From Diphasiastrum complanatum (Eukaryota > Streptophyta > Lycopodiopsida > Lycopodiales > Lycopodiaceae): 64,000 nucleotides of DNA. Below, one piece after another: positions 1 to 12,300 of this stretch. The notes beneath the pieces are model-generated. The model did not search any database, was not told the origin of the DNA, and was given only the letters and a program-made list of their open reading frames with translations. How positions within the stretch are numbered: position 1 is the first letter of the stretch; each line of letters starts with the position of its first letter. Position numbers and translations under genes: made by a program. The stretch spans positions 20,615,761 through 20,679,760 of the forward strand of contig CM055104.1 of assembly GCA_029204225.1 (NCBI GenBank). The letters are read 5' to 3'.

Positions 1-3000
1 AAATTGGCGTAGCGGCGCCAAAATTGTTGTGGGTTTCTTTCCTTGCCTAACCTCAATCCAAGATCTAGTCAATTTACCATCAAAGAGACGGAGTTAGTTG
101 TCACGCGTAGGTTCATTCCCATGAGAGCAATAGTATAGTTCAGATTTCAACATGAATGGAGGATCTAACACTAACATCCATTAACACTACATCCATTAAC
201 CCTACTTCCATTAATCCTAAATTCACAACAATGATAGAAACTTACTCTTCTCTCTCTCTCTTTCTCTCTCACAAAAAGCATAAGAAATAGCAATCCCAAT
301 AATGATCAGATCAACAATTAGCAAAATCCAAAGAAAGCATGAGAAATGGAGGAGAAGAGAGGAAGAGCAAGGACATTCATCAATCCATTTATAAAGAGAA
401 CCAATTTGCTTTATTGAAATGAGGAAATGAACATCAGGAGCAACTCGAGTTGGTCTCTTTTTATAGTAGAGAGGAGGACCCTGGCCTCTGAATCCTATTG
501 CTCCAGTCTTGCCTCTCTTTTTATTCAAATTTAAAAAAGTGTGGGAACCATCAAAATTGGAGGGAAACCCAACTTTATTCACTAACTTGACATTTAGGCC
601 CTGCGGGTTGGACTTACACACGCAGGGTGCCAAATCCCTCTCACTAATTAACTAGGATTAGGGTTGCCTTGGGATCCGCAAACCCTCCAACATAAATGTG
701 ATGTTCTTATTAGTGCAATGTTTTCTAAGCTATCATACATGAGTTTACTAACCACAAAAAAGTCCTAATCTACATGGTATGAGTTGAGATCATTGCCTTT
801 TGTATTGCATCACAAATTAGATACTGATTTAGCAAATAAAACTTGTGTATACGATTGTAGTTACATAAAACATGTGGATTTATTGACATGGGCAAAAAAG
901 GCTAGAGCATTTTAGTCTTGAATATACCTTTGGTATCCTTTTGTTTACATGAGCTCCCATTGTTGTTCAATGCAACTCAATGTTGAATTTCACAAGTTCT
1001 AGATTTGTCATCCTCGCACACAATAGAGTGAACACTTTGAGCTCGAAATCCATCTTTGTAGAATCACAATTTGAGGTCAGCTCTTTGAGCTCACTATTTA
1101 GCTTTGATTCATGCAATGGTCCACTTCACACCTTTCCTAGAATGTAGCAACCACTTTGATCACACCCTGTCCAAGAGTCCTTATCGTTTTGATCTCAACA
1201 TTGGAAGTCCATTGGCTTTTGTCAAGCACATTGAACTTGTTTTCAATTGGTTTGTTGCATGTTGTATCTTGGTACCACTATCACAATGAAAGATACTTCT
1301 CTTGATGGTCTCTCCTTTGCTTTGACTAGAGTATTGGAGGCATTGTGTAACACCTCTGAAGCATCAATTATTTGCCCTTGGAGTTTATTTAAAAATAGAA
1401 TCTATTAAAAAATCCAATCTTTGATTAATTGGTTAAGTTTACTAGACATGAAGTAGTCACTCTTGAGCATAGTTCCAATTGAACCGTGAAAAGGTGTTTT
1501 AACTCACTTGTAACCATGAACTTGGTCTTTGGTTGAAAGACCCCACAACAACAACAATAGTTGGTTTTGCAAAAATGTTCCCTTGGCAATGATGAAGTGT
1601 GAAAGCTATTGGGGTCCTTAACTAGTAACTTGCAGCCCAATCATATATTGGTTAAGAATTGAAAGCTTTAATATTTAAACTTTGACAACATTCTAATGAA
1701 ACAAGTCTTTTGAGCAAGTAATTGTTAGCACTTCCTTCATTGAAAAACCCAAGTGTTGGAGTCTATTAACCAATAACCTTACCGTATGTAAGATGAGAGC
1801 TATTAGCCACTATGGAAAAACTCAAGACCAAATTGAGCAGCAAAAATTCATTGAAATACATACTAAAGTTAGCTAGTCTTCCATCTAGAATGGCATTTTC
1901 TTTTGTCCCATTATATTTTTCCTGAGCAGCATGTACAATGTTATCTCTTTTTCCGTTTGAAACATGCTAAACCTTTCATAATGAATTATGTTTTCTTTGA
2001 TTTTACCCATTAATCGGTTGTAGTTTTGGCTTTAGCACCAAGAGAAGTTTGTGAAAATGTCTTTTTGTCTCTTGTAATGAATTGGCTTGGGCATTTGTGC
2101 TAGATTGTTTGAGCATCTAGGTGGCAAACTTAAAAAATCCTAGTGTCCTTTTGAGAGTTTGACCTTGGGCAAGATGTCCAATATTAATTTAACACACATG
2201 TTCTGTTATTGACACCCTCATAAAGTTTCAATTGCAATTCACTGAGTGCATCACCACAATAACGACTCACAACTCCAAAGATAATCCACTATAAAGCTAT
2301 GCTGGAATTTACACTCTGATTGAAAACTTGGAGCATCACACATAAAGTGTCCCCGCTAGCTTCTTATGGTTTTCCTTTGTTGATTTGCATCAAGACTGAA
2401 AAATTCCTTCTTAAAGCTCTGCACATTTAGCTTAACAAGTAGGCATACAAACCATGTAGAGTATCTACAAGACTCACCAAAGGATTTCAAGCAACACAAT
2501 GATGTGATGCTAATGATTCTAAAGTATTTATCCCAATTTGAGTAATGGAACTCTTGATTTTTGCCAAGTTGCTTGTCTTGCCAAGCCCATAGAGTCAAGC
2601 CAAGAAACACTCCCAAAGAAGATCTCCCACTTTCACTTATATTAGTAGCACATTGAATCAGTAGTAGTCCTGCACATTGACACACAATATCTCCATAAAA
2701 AAATTAAGTTTGCTTATACTGGAAGAGCCACGACTAGTTGGTTTGCTCTAAATGTTGTATCAACACCTCAAGGGGAGCTATGACCACCAACTTATCTTGT
2801 CGCTTTTGCTCGTTTTCCAAACAAATCAATTACTGAAACAAAAAGGCCAATTGTTGATCGGCATTGGCTCCACGTGATGAGTGTCTTGAGGACACTAATT
2901 CAACTTAGATTTCTATCTGAAATGCAAGAAAGCACAACCTCACAACATGCCAACATCAAATTCATGGAGAAGCCATGAAAACATGAGTCTTTTCCATGAA

Positions 3001-4250
3001 CAACCAAGCCAACATGCCAATCAATGAAACTCAAAAGCACTTCAAGAGCCAAATGAATGCAAGAGCATCTCTACAAACACACATCAAGAGCCAAATGAAG
3101 CACAAAAGCACATCAAGAGCCAAATGAATGCAAGAGCATCTCTACAAACACATGGCCCAAATGTTGAATCCTTGCCCTTGCTTTAACTTCAAGGTTTGAA
3201 AAGTGGACATTGAACTTAAGAAATGATAAGGAGATGAGGCCAATAATGTGTATTGTCACCAAGGCCTCGATATAATCAAAGTGTGAAGGTCCCTAGCTAG
3301 CAATGACTTGTTTATGGGGCCACTAGGATGAGTTAGGCATGATGTCTTGCACGTGCTCGTAAGGAGAGTTGAGACTTGGGACTAGACCTGAAACATGTCT
3401 TCTTCTCAAGTTTTGCTCGCCTCTTGACCCCCCCCCCCCCCCTCTCCTCTTCCCCCCCATCCTTCCCCCTCAATATCCTCTTACCTTTGTTGTGATTAGT
3501 CGATGCCTCGCCTTACACAAGGAACAAATTACATTTTTAGAGATGCAAGTTTATTTAACTATTTTAGTAATCCAAGCAACTTCAAACTTAGGCTTATCTT
3601 TGAGATTTAAGAGCGTTTTTTGAGGCTCTTATGCAACTAGCCCCAAGAGTTGTCAATTGTGACTCTTGGAAAACATGCACCACAAATCTTGACAACCTAG
3701 ATTCGAGCTTCAAACTGAGCTTTACAACTATAACTAAGCAAAGGGCTCATCCACAAGTTGTAGGCTTAGTCAGGCCATATCTGATGTGATATTTCATCCA
3801 CAAGTTGGAGGCCTAGCCATGTTTATCTAGATGTGCTTGCTTTCCACGGGACAATAAGATGGGTTTTTGGAAGTCTCACAAAGATGAGTCTTTTGGGAGC
3901 AATTTTGTGATTCCTAAGACAAATTAACATTAGGTTGGGACCTTGGAAGCTGATGCCACAACTCACAAGGTAGAAAGAAATTTTCATTTGTGGTAGTGGA
4001 GTTGGATCTATGCCCATGCTTGAAGAGGTTCGAGTACCAGGGGGTGCGCGAGAGGAATGTATGGAGCTTGGTCACATTGTGCTCCTCCTTAGCTTGGCCT
4101 TAATACTTATATATTTTGATTTTGCATACAACGCTTATTGCATTAGCTACTTTGAAAAAAGAAGTACTGTTTTAGACAACTTTAATGTGGAAATAGACAA
4201 TTTTAAGTAGAGATTGGCGTGGTTGAATATAACATAGGCTAGTTTTAATA
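1..4250. other. Upstream region without a recognisable gene
   Basis: I find no coding region with family resemblance here. Open frames are short and unsupported. A CT-rich run lies at about 245-271. A degenerate tandem repeat with the unit 'caagagccaaatgaatgc' lies at about 3044-3160. A C-rich run lies at 3430-3475. The minus-strand frame at 2356-2685 has a faint gag-like look but no diagnostic motif. Decayed transposon DNA is the likely content. Confidence 0.5.
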
Positions 4251-4469
4251 TAGTGTTCGGGAAAGCCGACATAGTTCAAGAATGGAACCGACATCTTTTC
4301 CCAAAAACCGGCATGGAAAAAATTGTACAGGATTTTTTATGTCATAAATCTTGGGTTTTATAAGGGAAAACCGGCAAGTTAGAGCATGTCACTCAATAGA
4401 GGCCGAAGAACTTTTTTACATATCGGTTTTTGGAGGAAAACCTCAAAAAGGTTTCCCGAACACTGGAAC
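4251..4469. mobile_element. Candidate hAT-type MITE, 219 bp
   Basis: Inverted termini AGTGTTCGGGAAAgCC (4252-4267) and the reverse complement of AGTGTTCGGGAAACC (4450-4464) differ by one base. The 8-bp direct repeat TTTTAATA lies at 4243-4250 and 4470-4477. An 8-bp duplication is typical of hAT transposons. The right repeat sits 5 bp outside the inverted repeat, so the exact right terminus is uncertain. There is no coding capacity. Confidence 0.6.
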
Positions 4470-4835
4470 TTTTAATAAGCGACTACCAATTTTGGCGCAT
4501 ATATTTAGCTTAAACTATTGGTTGTTATTCAAAACTATGAACATAGAGCCAGCTTATATCCACGTTAATACCCTATTAATAAATGGCCTTAAACTAAGCA
4601 AATAATTGTTAATATATTGCCATTATTCCTAAGATACCAATAAATTAAGTTAAAAAGTTTTCCCATCCCTAAAAAAAATTGATTATATTGAATAGCATTT
4701 AACTTGATAGAGCTATCATGTACTAGGTATCCGTCATTCATAGGTGGACTACCTGCTCTAGCACCCCGAGTCATTAGAGTAGCGAGGGTGGCTACAACAA
4801 GTAGCCCACTGTTGGATGACGAATAGCAGACGTGT

Positions 4836-4918
4836 CAAAACACTTTAAAAGCCTTGCTATGGGTAGCATTTGTAGATCTATAGTGAAGATTCAAAACACT
4901 TTAAAAGCCTTGCTATGG
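4836..4918. repeat. Two direct 27-bp repeats, 56 bp apart
   Basis: The motif starting CAAAACACTTTAAAAGCC occurs at 4836 and again at 4892, the remains of a two-copy tandem duplication with a 56-bp period. Confidence 0.7.
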
Positions 4919-5165
4919 CTGAGAATTGGGCTCATCTTAACCAACTCAATAATGCCATGTGTCCACTATCGCTCCTCACAAATGCTACAAATCAACTTCC
5001 AAGGTTTTCACAAAATTTTGAAAAGATTTCACATATCCAAAACCAACTTAAAAATGGCATTAGTGTTAACCTACTTTATTTTAATAGTTATGACACCCAA
5101 GAGTGGTCATTTGTAGAAAAGGCATTATTAGGTCCCTCCTAAGAAACTTGATGGATGCATTAAAT

Positions 5166-5551
5166 TCAAAATTGTGCTGTGGGCGGTGAGCCTGCTCCCT
5201 GCCTCGCCCTTGAAAGATGAAGAGATGCCAATGCTGCTGCAATATTCGACGACGACCAGCATTTGATTTCTTCGCTACAACCTCTGCCTCGTACTCCTCC
5301 TTTCTCTTTGTCTTGGTGGATCATGTCTATTTGACTGACAGGCGTTCCCTCTAACACATGCGGTTTCGCATTTAGAGGTTAGCTTTCATTCTCGAACTGT
5401 TTCAATCCAACGCGCGTTACAAAGTCTTCAACTAGGGCTTTGCGTTGGGTTTAAGTAGATGTTGCTGATTTGATTTGTTTTCAAGAATAACGGTTGCCTT
5501 TTTAGCTGATTTGAGTTGAAATTTGGAATGTTTTTGAATTTTTTCACAGCA
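5166..5551 (+). promoter_or_regulatory. MUS81: Presumed MUS81 promoter / 5' UTR
   Basis: This is the sequence directly upstream of the first MUS81 coding exon. No clear TATA box was identified. A 3' splice-like site (TTTTTTCACAG) ends at 5549, two bases before the ATG, so a 5' UTR intron is possible. The assignment rests on position only. Confidence 0.3.
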
Positions 5552-5739
5552 ATGGGGAGCAGGCATGTGGTTTGCGAGGAAAATGAAACTCTTGCGTCCT
5601 TCATACATGAGAAGTATGAAGCCTTTCTGCTGAAACAACCCTACAGCGAGAATCTGGACGCCACCTTATCTAAGGCTTACAAGAATGTGTGCGAATGGAA
5701 GGATCCAATTCGTTCTCTGCAAGATGCCAGTAAAATAAG
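5552..5739 (+). CDS. MUS81: MUS81 exon 1
   Basis: Encodes [17 protein letters not shown] through LQDASKI plus two bases, the conserved N-terminal helical region with [10 protein letters not shown]. Donor is AAG|GTGAAG. An in-frame ATG also exists at 5528, adding eight hydrophobic residues. The ATG at 5552 was preferred because homologues start close to the VVCxEN segment. Confidence 0.9.
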
Positions 5740-6313
5740 GTGAAGTTTTTTCATCTATTTGGCTGCTACTATCCTTCTTTTCTAAGGTTGACAGCCCGTC
5801 TATGAGTGTAGAAAACTATTTTTTAATGTAAATATGTATTAAATTATGAAGAATTATGATGCTACTATTATGTAAATATGTCACGTTTGGCTTATTTACT
5901 AGGATTGAAATGGGCTCCAGCTGACAAGTACTTATTGCTTAAGAGCAATGATCTTAATTGCACATGACAGTTAGTATTGCGAGGATCTGCATTTAAATTT
6001 TCCCATGTTGAATTGGGTCGCTAAGTACCCGTAGTTTAAACCAAGGTAGCAGGCCACGATCCGGAACGCGTTGTGTTCCGGGAATTCCCATTAGGGTTTC
6101 CCGGAACGTTTTTTTTTTTGAAATTTTTTTAATGCCAATATGGGTATCAAATGGAAGGTTTTTTCAAGGACAGTTCATTTATCAAGTTTGCCATCAATTT
6201 CAGGACCATTGTCGTCCATTAACTTATTTTTCACTATTATATCATTTTCTATAGTTACCAGTATTGTGTGAAATGAAATCATGTGCAAAGCAAAGCATTG
6301 AAAGCATATTGAA

Positions 6314-6353
<40 letters not shown>

Positions 6354-9300
6354 TCTCTCTCTGAAGTAGACCATGCTGGAAAAAAATCATACCGAATTAC
6401 CTACTGAAATAGACCATGCTGGAAAAAAATCATATCGAAACACAAACCGATAGGACACAATGTAAAAACGTGAAAATATATAATGTCGGACTCAAGGCCA
6501 AAAAAAAAATAGAGTGACGTTTGATAAATAATGTCTCATAACAACTAACAACTAACAATCGTCCTCTAACTCAAAGTCTGAGTCATCAGTCTCCGTGGAA
6601 CTGCCAAATAAGGAATCTGTAGATGACGCTGAGGGTGTCATGTGTCGTGGTGAGCCTCAGCCTCAGCCTCAGCCTCTGCCTCTGCGTGCGCCTCTGCCTC
6701 TTCCCTGTCCCCTACCTCTCCCTCTCCCTCTTTCTCTCCCTCTTGCCCCCTCCTGGTTGGCTCCAACTGCTGCTCCTCTACTACTCCCTCTAGGTCACCC
6801 TATAAACTCAGAGCCGACCTGGCCCTCAACTGCCTGTGAAACTCCAGTCCTCTCTACAAACATGGCCCCCAGCCCAACTGTTATAGATCCTAACACCACA
6901 GTAGGGCAAACACTAACTGATCCACCCAACCTTGCCTACTCCCTGATATAGAGTAATCCCCTCCTAGCCCAGTGTGAGGACTGGTAGCATGCAACTGCCA
7001 AGTGTCGGCCACGTGGCACTGACATGGCCGACTGCACGTCGGGACCCAACTGGGGGCCCTATCCTGCTGACAGGGTCCCTAGGCTGTGTTTTTATCCCGC
7101 CATGGCTATGGATCGTGCTGGGGCACACTACTCACATTGTCTTGCCCTGTTGGTCATGTACGCTGGACACGACTGTGGTATCTGACCTATCTGAGTTCCC
7201 TAGGGTTCGGCATTGGTTACGAGCTCGTAACACTCCCTCCCCCTCAAGAACCGTCTTGGTCCTCTAAGACAAAGTCTGGAAAAATCTTGCGAAGGACGCT
7301 GCCTCTTTCCCAAGTGGCATTCTCAACAGGCTGATCATTCCACTTAACCAGATATTCTCGGTATAAAGTATGACGAGTCTGCGTCTCTCTACTATCAAGA
7401 ATCTCCTCTGGTTCATGTGGAGGTTGTTGAGAATCCAATGGGAGAACTAGAACACTGTCCCCTACCAGATTGTCTGATCTGGTTAAGGCTTTTCGTAATT
7501 GACTTACATGAAAGACTGGAAAAACCTTACTGCTGTGTGGGAGTTCTAGTTCATAGGTGACCTCGCCTAGTCTCCTACTGATGGTAAAGGGACCACAATA
7601 CCTTGGAGACAACTTAGCACACACTCCTGATTTGAGGGTTTTAGAGTCGACTGGGACTCTCAAGTAGACTTTCTCACCAGTGGAGAACTGCACATCCCGT
7701 CTATGTGGATATGCATAATGCCTGGCTCGATCCTGGGACTACCTAATGCTACGCTTAGCATGTTCTATCATCTGGTTTAGGTCCTCTAAAAAGTTTCTGG
7801 CTGCTTCAACTTTTTCTTGTTTAAACCCTACAGCTGTGGGTGAGCGTGGCTGAAAACCGTACATCATAAATGGGTTGTATCCCGTAGCTGAATGTTTGGT
7901 ATTGTTGTAAGCAAACTCTAATATCAAGAGATACTCCTCCCAATTAGTCTGCTTCTTGCTGACGTATGCACGAAGCATATCCTCCAGCACCTGATTTACC
8001 CTCTCTGTTTGCCCGTCCGTCTGTGGATGGTCTGTGGTACTCATATAAAGTTTAGTATGGAGATGATGGAATACTGCCCTCCAAACATTTCCAGTAAACT
8101 TACTGTCCCGGTCGCTGACTATGCCGGAAGGTAGACCGTACAATTTAAATAGCCCGTCTACAAACAACCTTGCTAACTCTGGAGCTCTAACGGTTGTTTT
8201 TGGTCGGAATGAAATGAGCCATTTTGGTCAGACGGTCAACTGTGACCCATATAGCATCATTACCCTTTTGGGTTTTAGGCAGGCCTACTATAAAATCCAT
8301 GGAGATACTCTCCCATTTACCAGCTGGTATTTCTAAGGGATGCAACAACCCTCCTGCCTTTAAACGCTCTGCTTTGTTTACTTGACATTTCTGGCAACTA
8401 GTTACATACTGGTGGACGTCCCTTTTCATACTGGGCCAGAAAAATTGCCTACGAAGAAGCTCATAGGTCTTCTGTATGCCTGGGTGTCCCGCACTAGGAT
8501 TGTCATGACATTCATATAGGACATGTTGCCTATAATCCTCTGAATTGGGGACACATACTCTATCTCTATAGAGCAAGTACTCATCCTGAATGGAATACTG
8601 TTTCCATTTGAATCCTTGAGTCAACTGACCCTCAACCACTTGGGTTTGCTTGGGTAATATAGGCTCAGAATTCTCAACGTCATCTGACGACGTATAGTCG
8701 GACTCATCATCATCCTCAACGGAAGCTACCATATTCTTGGATGAACTGGCACCAGCCCCGGGAACTGGTTATGGAGTCTGTAACTGTCTGCTCTGGACTG
8801 AGTTCCAGATAGTAGCGAAGAACGCATCATGCTGGCATTTCCCTCTCAAGGACTCGAGTAACTCATTACGAATTTGAGTAAAACTCAGCTCGTTTATCAT
8901 AGGCATTCTGCTAAGGGCATCTACTACTGTATTGAATTTTCCACGTCTATATCTGATAGACATGTCAAACTCTTGCATCAACTCTGCCCAACGAGCTTTC
9001 TGACCTCTAAGCTCAGGTTGATTGCAAAGGTATCTGAGACTCTCATGGTCTGTCAGGACCTCAAAGTTGGCATCATACAAATAATGCCTCCAAGTCTTAA
9101 GGGCATGGACTATAGAAAAGAGTTCCTTTTCATGGGCACTGTACCTAGTCTGAGCTGGCTCAAGTTTTTTACTCTCGAACGCAACTGGTCGTCCACCCTG
9201 AGTTAGCACAGCACCTACTGCAAAGTCGCTAACATATGTTTCGACCACAAATGGCTGATTGGGGTCGACGACTTTTGTAGCTAAGGCTGTTTTGAGAGCA

Positions 9301-12300
9301 TCAAAGCTCTCCTACTGTGCGGACTTCCAAATGAACTCCTTTCCCTTCCCCTTAAGGAGATTTGTCATAGGGACTGCTATCTGAGCATATTCCTTGACAA
9401 ATCGTCTGTAATATCCCGCCAGACCAAGAAAGATTTGAAGTTCCAAAATATTCTGAGGTCTGAGCCAACTGAGTATGGCTTTAACCTTATTTGGGTCCAT
9501 CTTAATCCCATCTGAAGAGATAATGTGACCCAAATATGCTACTTGTTCAACGAAGAATTTACACTTGGATTGTTTAGCATAAAGCTTATGCTTTCTGAGC
9601 AGTCGAAACACCTTTCTGAGGTGTTTTAGATGCTCCTTCCTCGTTTTGCTGTAGACGAGGATGTCATCTAAAAATACGACTACAAACTTACCCAAGTATG
9701 GTCTGAGGACACTGTTCATCAAGGTCATAAAGGTAGCTGGAGCATTTGTGAGCCCAAATGGCATCACCTTAAACTCATAATGACCGTGACGAGTCCTAAA
9801 AGCTGTTTTCGAGACATCTTCCGATTTTATACGGACTTGATGATATCCCGATCTGAGGTCTATTTTGCTGAAAAACTTAGCCCCGTCGAGTTGGTCAAAC
9901 AACTCGTTTGCCCGAGGCATAGGGTATTTATTCTTAATTGTGACTTTATTGAGGGCTCTGTAATCTACGCAAAGACGCATAGATCCCTCTTTATTTTTCA
10001 CCAATAGGATTGGTGAGGCCCATGGTGAACTACTGGTCTGAATTTGGCCTTTCCCAAGATAATCTGTTAACTGCCTAGTTATTTCTTCATCCTCTGTTCG
10101 GCTGACCCGATACGGAGGTTTAGAAACAGGTGCTGTACCTGGTACTAGGTTTATTACATGATCTACCTCTTTGCTAGGTGGTAAACCATGGGGCAAATCT
10201 TCAGGAAAAACATCTTTAAATTTAGACAATAAAGTTTCTAATTTACTGATTTTTTGCTGAATAGAACTGGAAATAGAAACTTCAGGAATAAATTGAAAGT
10301 CACATAAGAATACCTGATGGTCTTCGTCTCCGATTAGCTGACAGAGCTCTGAATTGCAGACCATAGGACTGTTGGGAACATCATGCTCCCCATGCAACTG
10401 GATCTCTCGGCCTTTATGCTGAAAGCTGAGGGTGTTCTCCTGATAGTTTCTGTGGAGGGAAGGTCCTAAACTGTAGAGCCAATCTCTCCCGAGAACAATG
10501 TCTGTACGATCCAGGTGCATTATCTGAAAGTTTATTTCATCTTGGTACCCCTGAATACCAAGATTCAACTTACTTACCATAGTTTCCCATATTTTTTTAT
10601 CTTCACCCTTAGCTAATGAAACTATGTACCTATGATGACTAGGTACTTCTGGTAGTTTAAGCTTTTTAACCAGGGTGTAGTTGATGAAATTATGGGTTGC
10701 CCCATCATCAAACATAACTCTTACTGATTGGTTACCAACTTTCCCATGCATACGTACTAGGTCATGTGGCCCAAAACTGAAGGGTCTCGCTAGCATTGCA
10801 GAGGTCAGCTGGCAACAGTGTTCATGATCTTCATGATACACTTTGATCTCGGAAGCTGCCGAGTCACTGGGGAAACATACAGTCTGAACAAGATGAACTT
10901 GTTTTATATCTTTCTTATCTTTTTTAGTGAAAGGCCCCTTGGGACACTATCTGACTGTGTGTCCCTTGCCCATACACACAAAGCACAAACGTTGTTGTTT
11001 GGCTTTCTCAAAATCATCTGGTTTTAAGGGTTGTATGAGTGAAGGGCGTTTCTGAGGGGCTTCACTTTTAAATTTATCTTGATTCTTTCTTTTTAATTTT
11101 TTTTTTTAAATTGAAAGTCTTTCTGAGGAGGCTGCTCAGAAAGTGGCTGCTGTCTCGCCCTCTTCCTACCCACCCTCTTCCTACCCACTGAATCATCATA
11201 GATTTGAGCATATCTGAGAGCTTTCTCAAGGGTAGTAGGCGAGTTTTTCTGGACCTCTACTTTATATTCATCTTTGAGGCCACGGACAAATCCCCTGATT
11301 TTCTGATAATCATCCATATTTTTAATCGTTAAAATTGCTTCTCGATACTGCGAGATATATTGGATGAGGGACTTGTCCATTACTGTTCTTTCCCAGGCTT
11401 CCCAGGCTCTATCGAGTTCATTTTCTGGTAGAAATTCTCTTAGGAAAGCTTCTTCGAAGGCTTTCCATGACCGGGGAGTCTGCCCAGTCTCCTAGAGATT
11501 TAACCACCACTTATAGGCCATAGGCCCTAAGGAAAGACTGGCCTCAATAGCTTGCAAATGGTCAGGGGTCTGTTTAAGAGCATGAATGTTCTTCCATTTG
11601 CTGAGGAAGGTTTGTAGAATGTCTGCATTTCTATCCTTCTCTTCCCCATTAAAAGTAGGAGGTTTTAAATCTTTAAAAACACTGGGGTGAGACCGTAGAG
11701 TCTCACCCGAAACTGATGGAAGTGGAGAAGGGGATAACTGAGAAGTGGAGGGAAGGCTTCCTTTCGCGGAACTCAAAATCAAGATTTTGAGTTCAGCGAA
11801 CGAGTCGTCCACACTGGACTTGAAATTGGCTAATGCCAACTTCAGTTCATCCACTTCTGTTACCAACTGGAGAAACTGCTCCTTGGTAACCAGTTCGTCG
11901 AGTTCTTCGGCGAACTGTTCCTGTTCTTCCAATTCCATGGGTTCCTTCCCTTTACTGTAAGCCAAGGCTTCTGTTTTAAGTTCGTCGAAGCCTCTCTCCG
12001 GGGGTTGATCAGGTCCCTGAGGAGTGGTCATCTTCGGAACTGAAAGAGAGCTACCTTAACTTCTGAAGGAAAAAAGTCTAAAAGACTAATTTATAACTGT
12101 ACAAGGGAAAGGAAAGGAAACTTAGCTCTTTCTGAGAACTGTACTTCCACAGAGAGAATCAAGAAAAGCCCTTTCAGCTGTTCTTCAACTGCTTTCAGAC
12201 CTGTGATTCTGAGAAATCCGAATAGGAGGCACAAGATCTGAAATTTTTTTGCTATCCCCCCTCGTTGATCTGACAGCTCCAGTATTGGTACCAAAAAAAC

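Noticed and set aside
1-16. TGGCG...CGCCA inverted repeat at the window start
   Set aside because: Could be an LTR primer-site edge, but no LTR, gag or partner is visible and the window begins there.
223-633. 136-codon minus-strand frame
   Set aside because: No family resemblance, ends in a CT-microsatellite-encoded EREREREK run, and has no start context or neighbours supporting a gene.
3044-3160. Short direct repeats that could suggest a CRISPR array
   Set aside because: Two to three degenerate tandem copies without spacers in plant nuclear DNA. A simple tandem repeat.
6595-6951. 118-codon + strand frame with Pro/Leu/Gln repeats
   Set aside because: Opposite strand of the hAT transposase tail (Gly/Arg-rich). 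It runs into the LTR of element A.
6971-7334. Recurring + strand frame [19 protein letters not shown] in each LTR
   Set aside because: It appears in all LTRs of the A/B family (also 12931, 45371, 51258), but it is antisense to the element and tracks LTR conservation, not coding.
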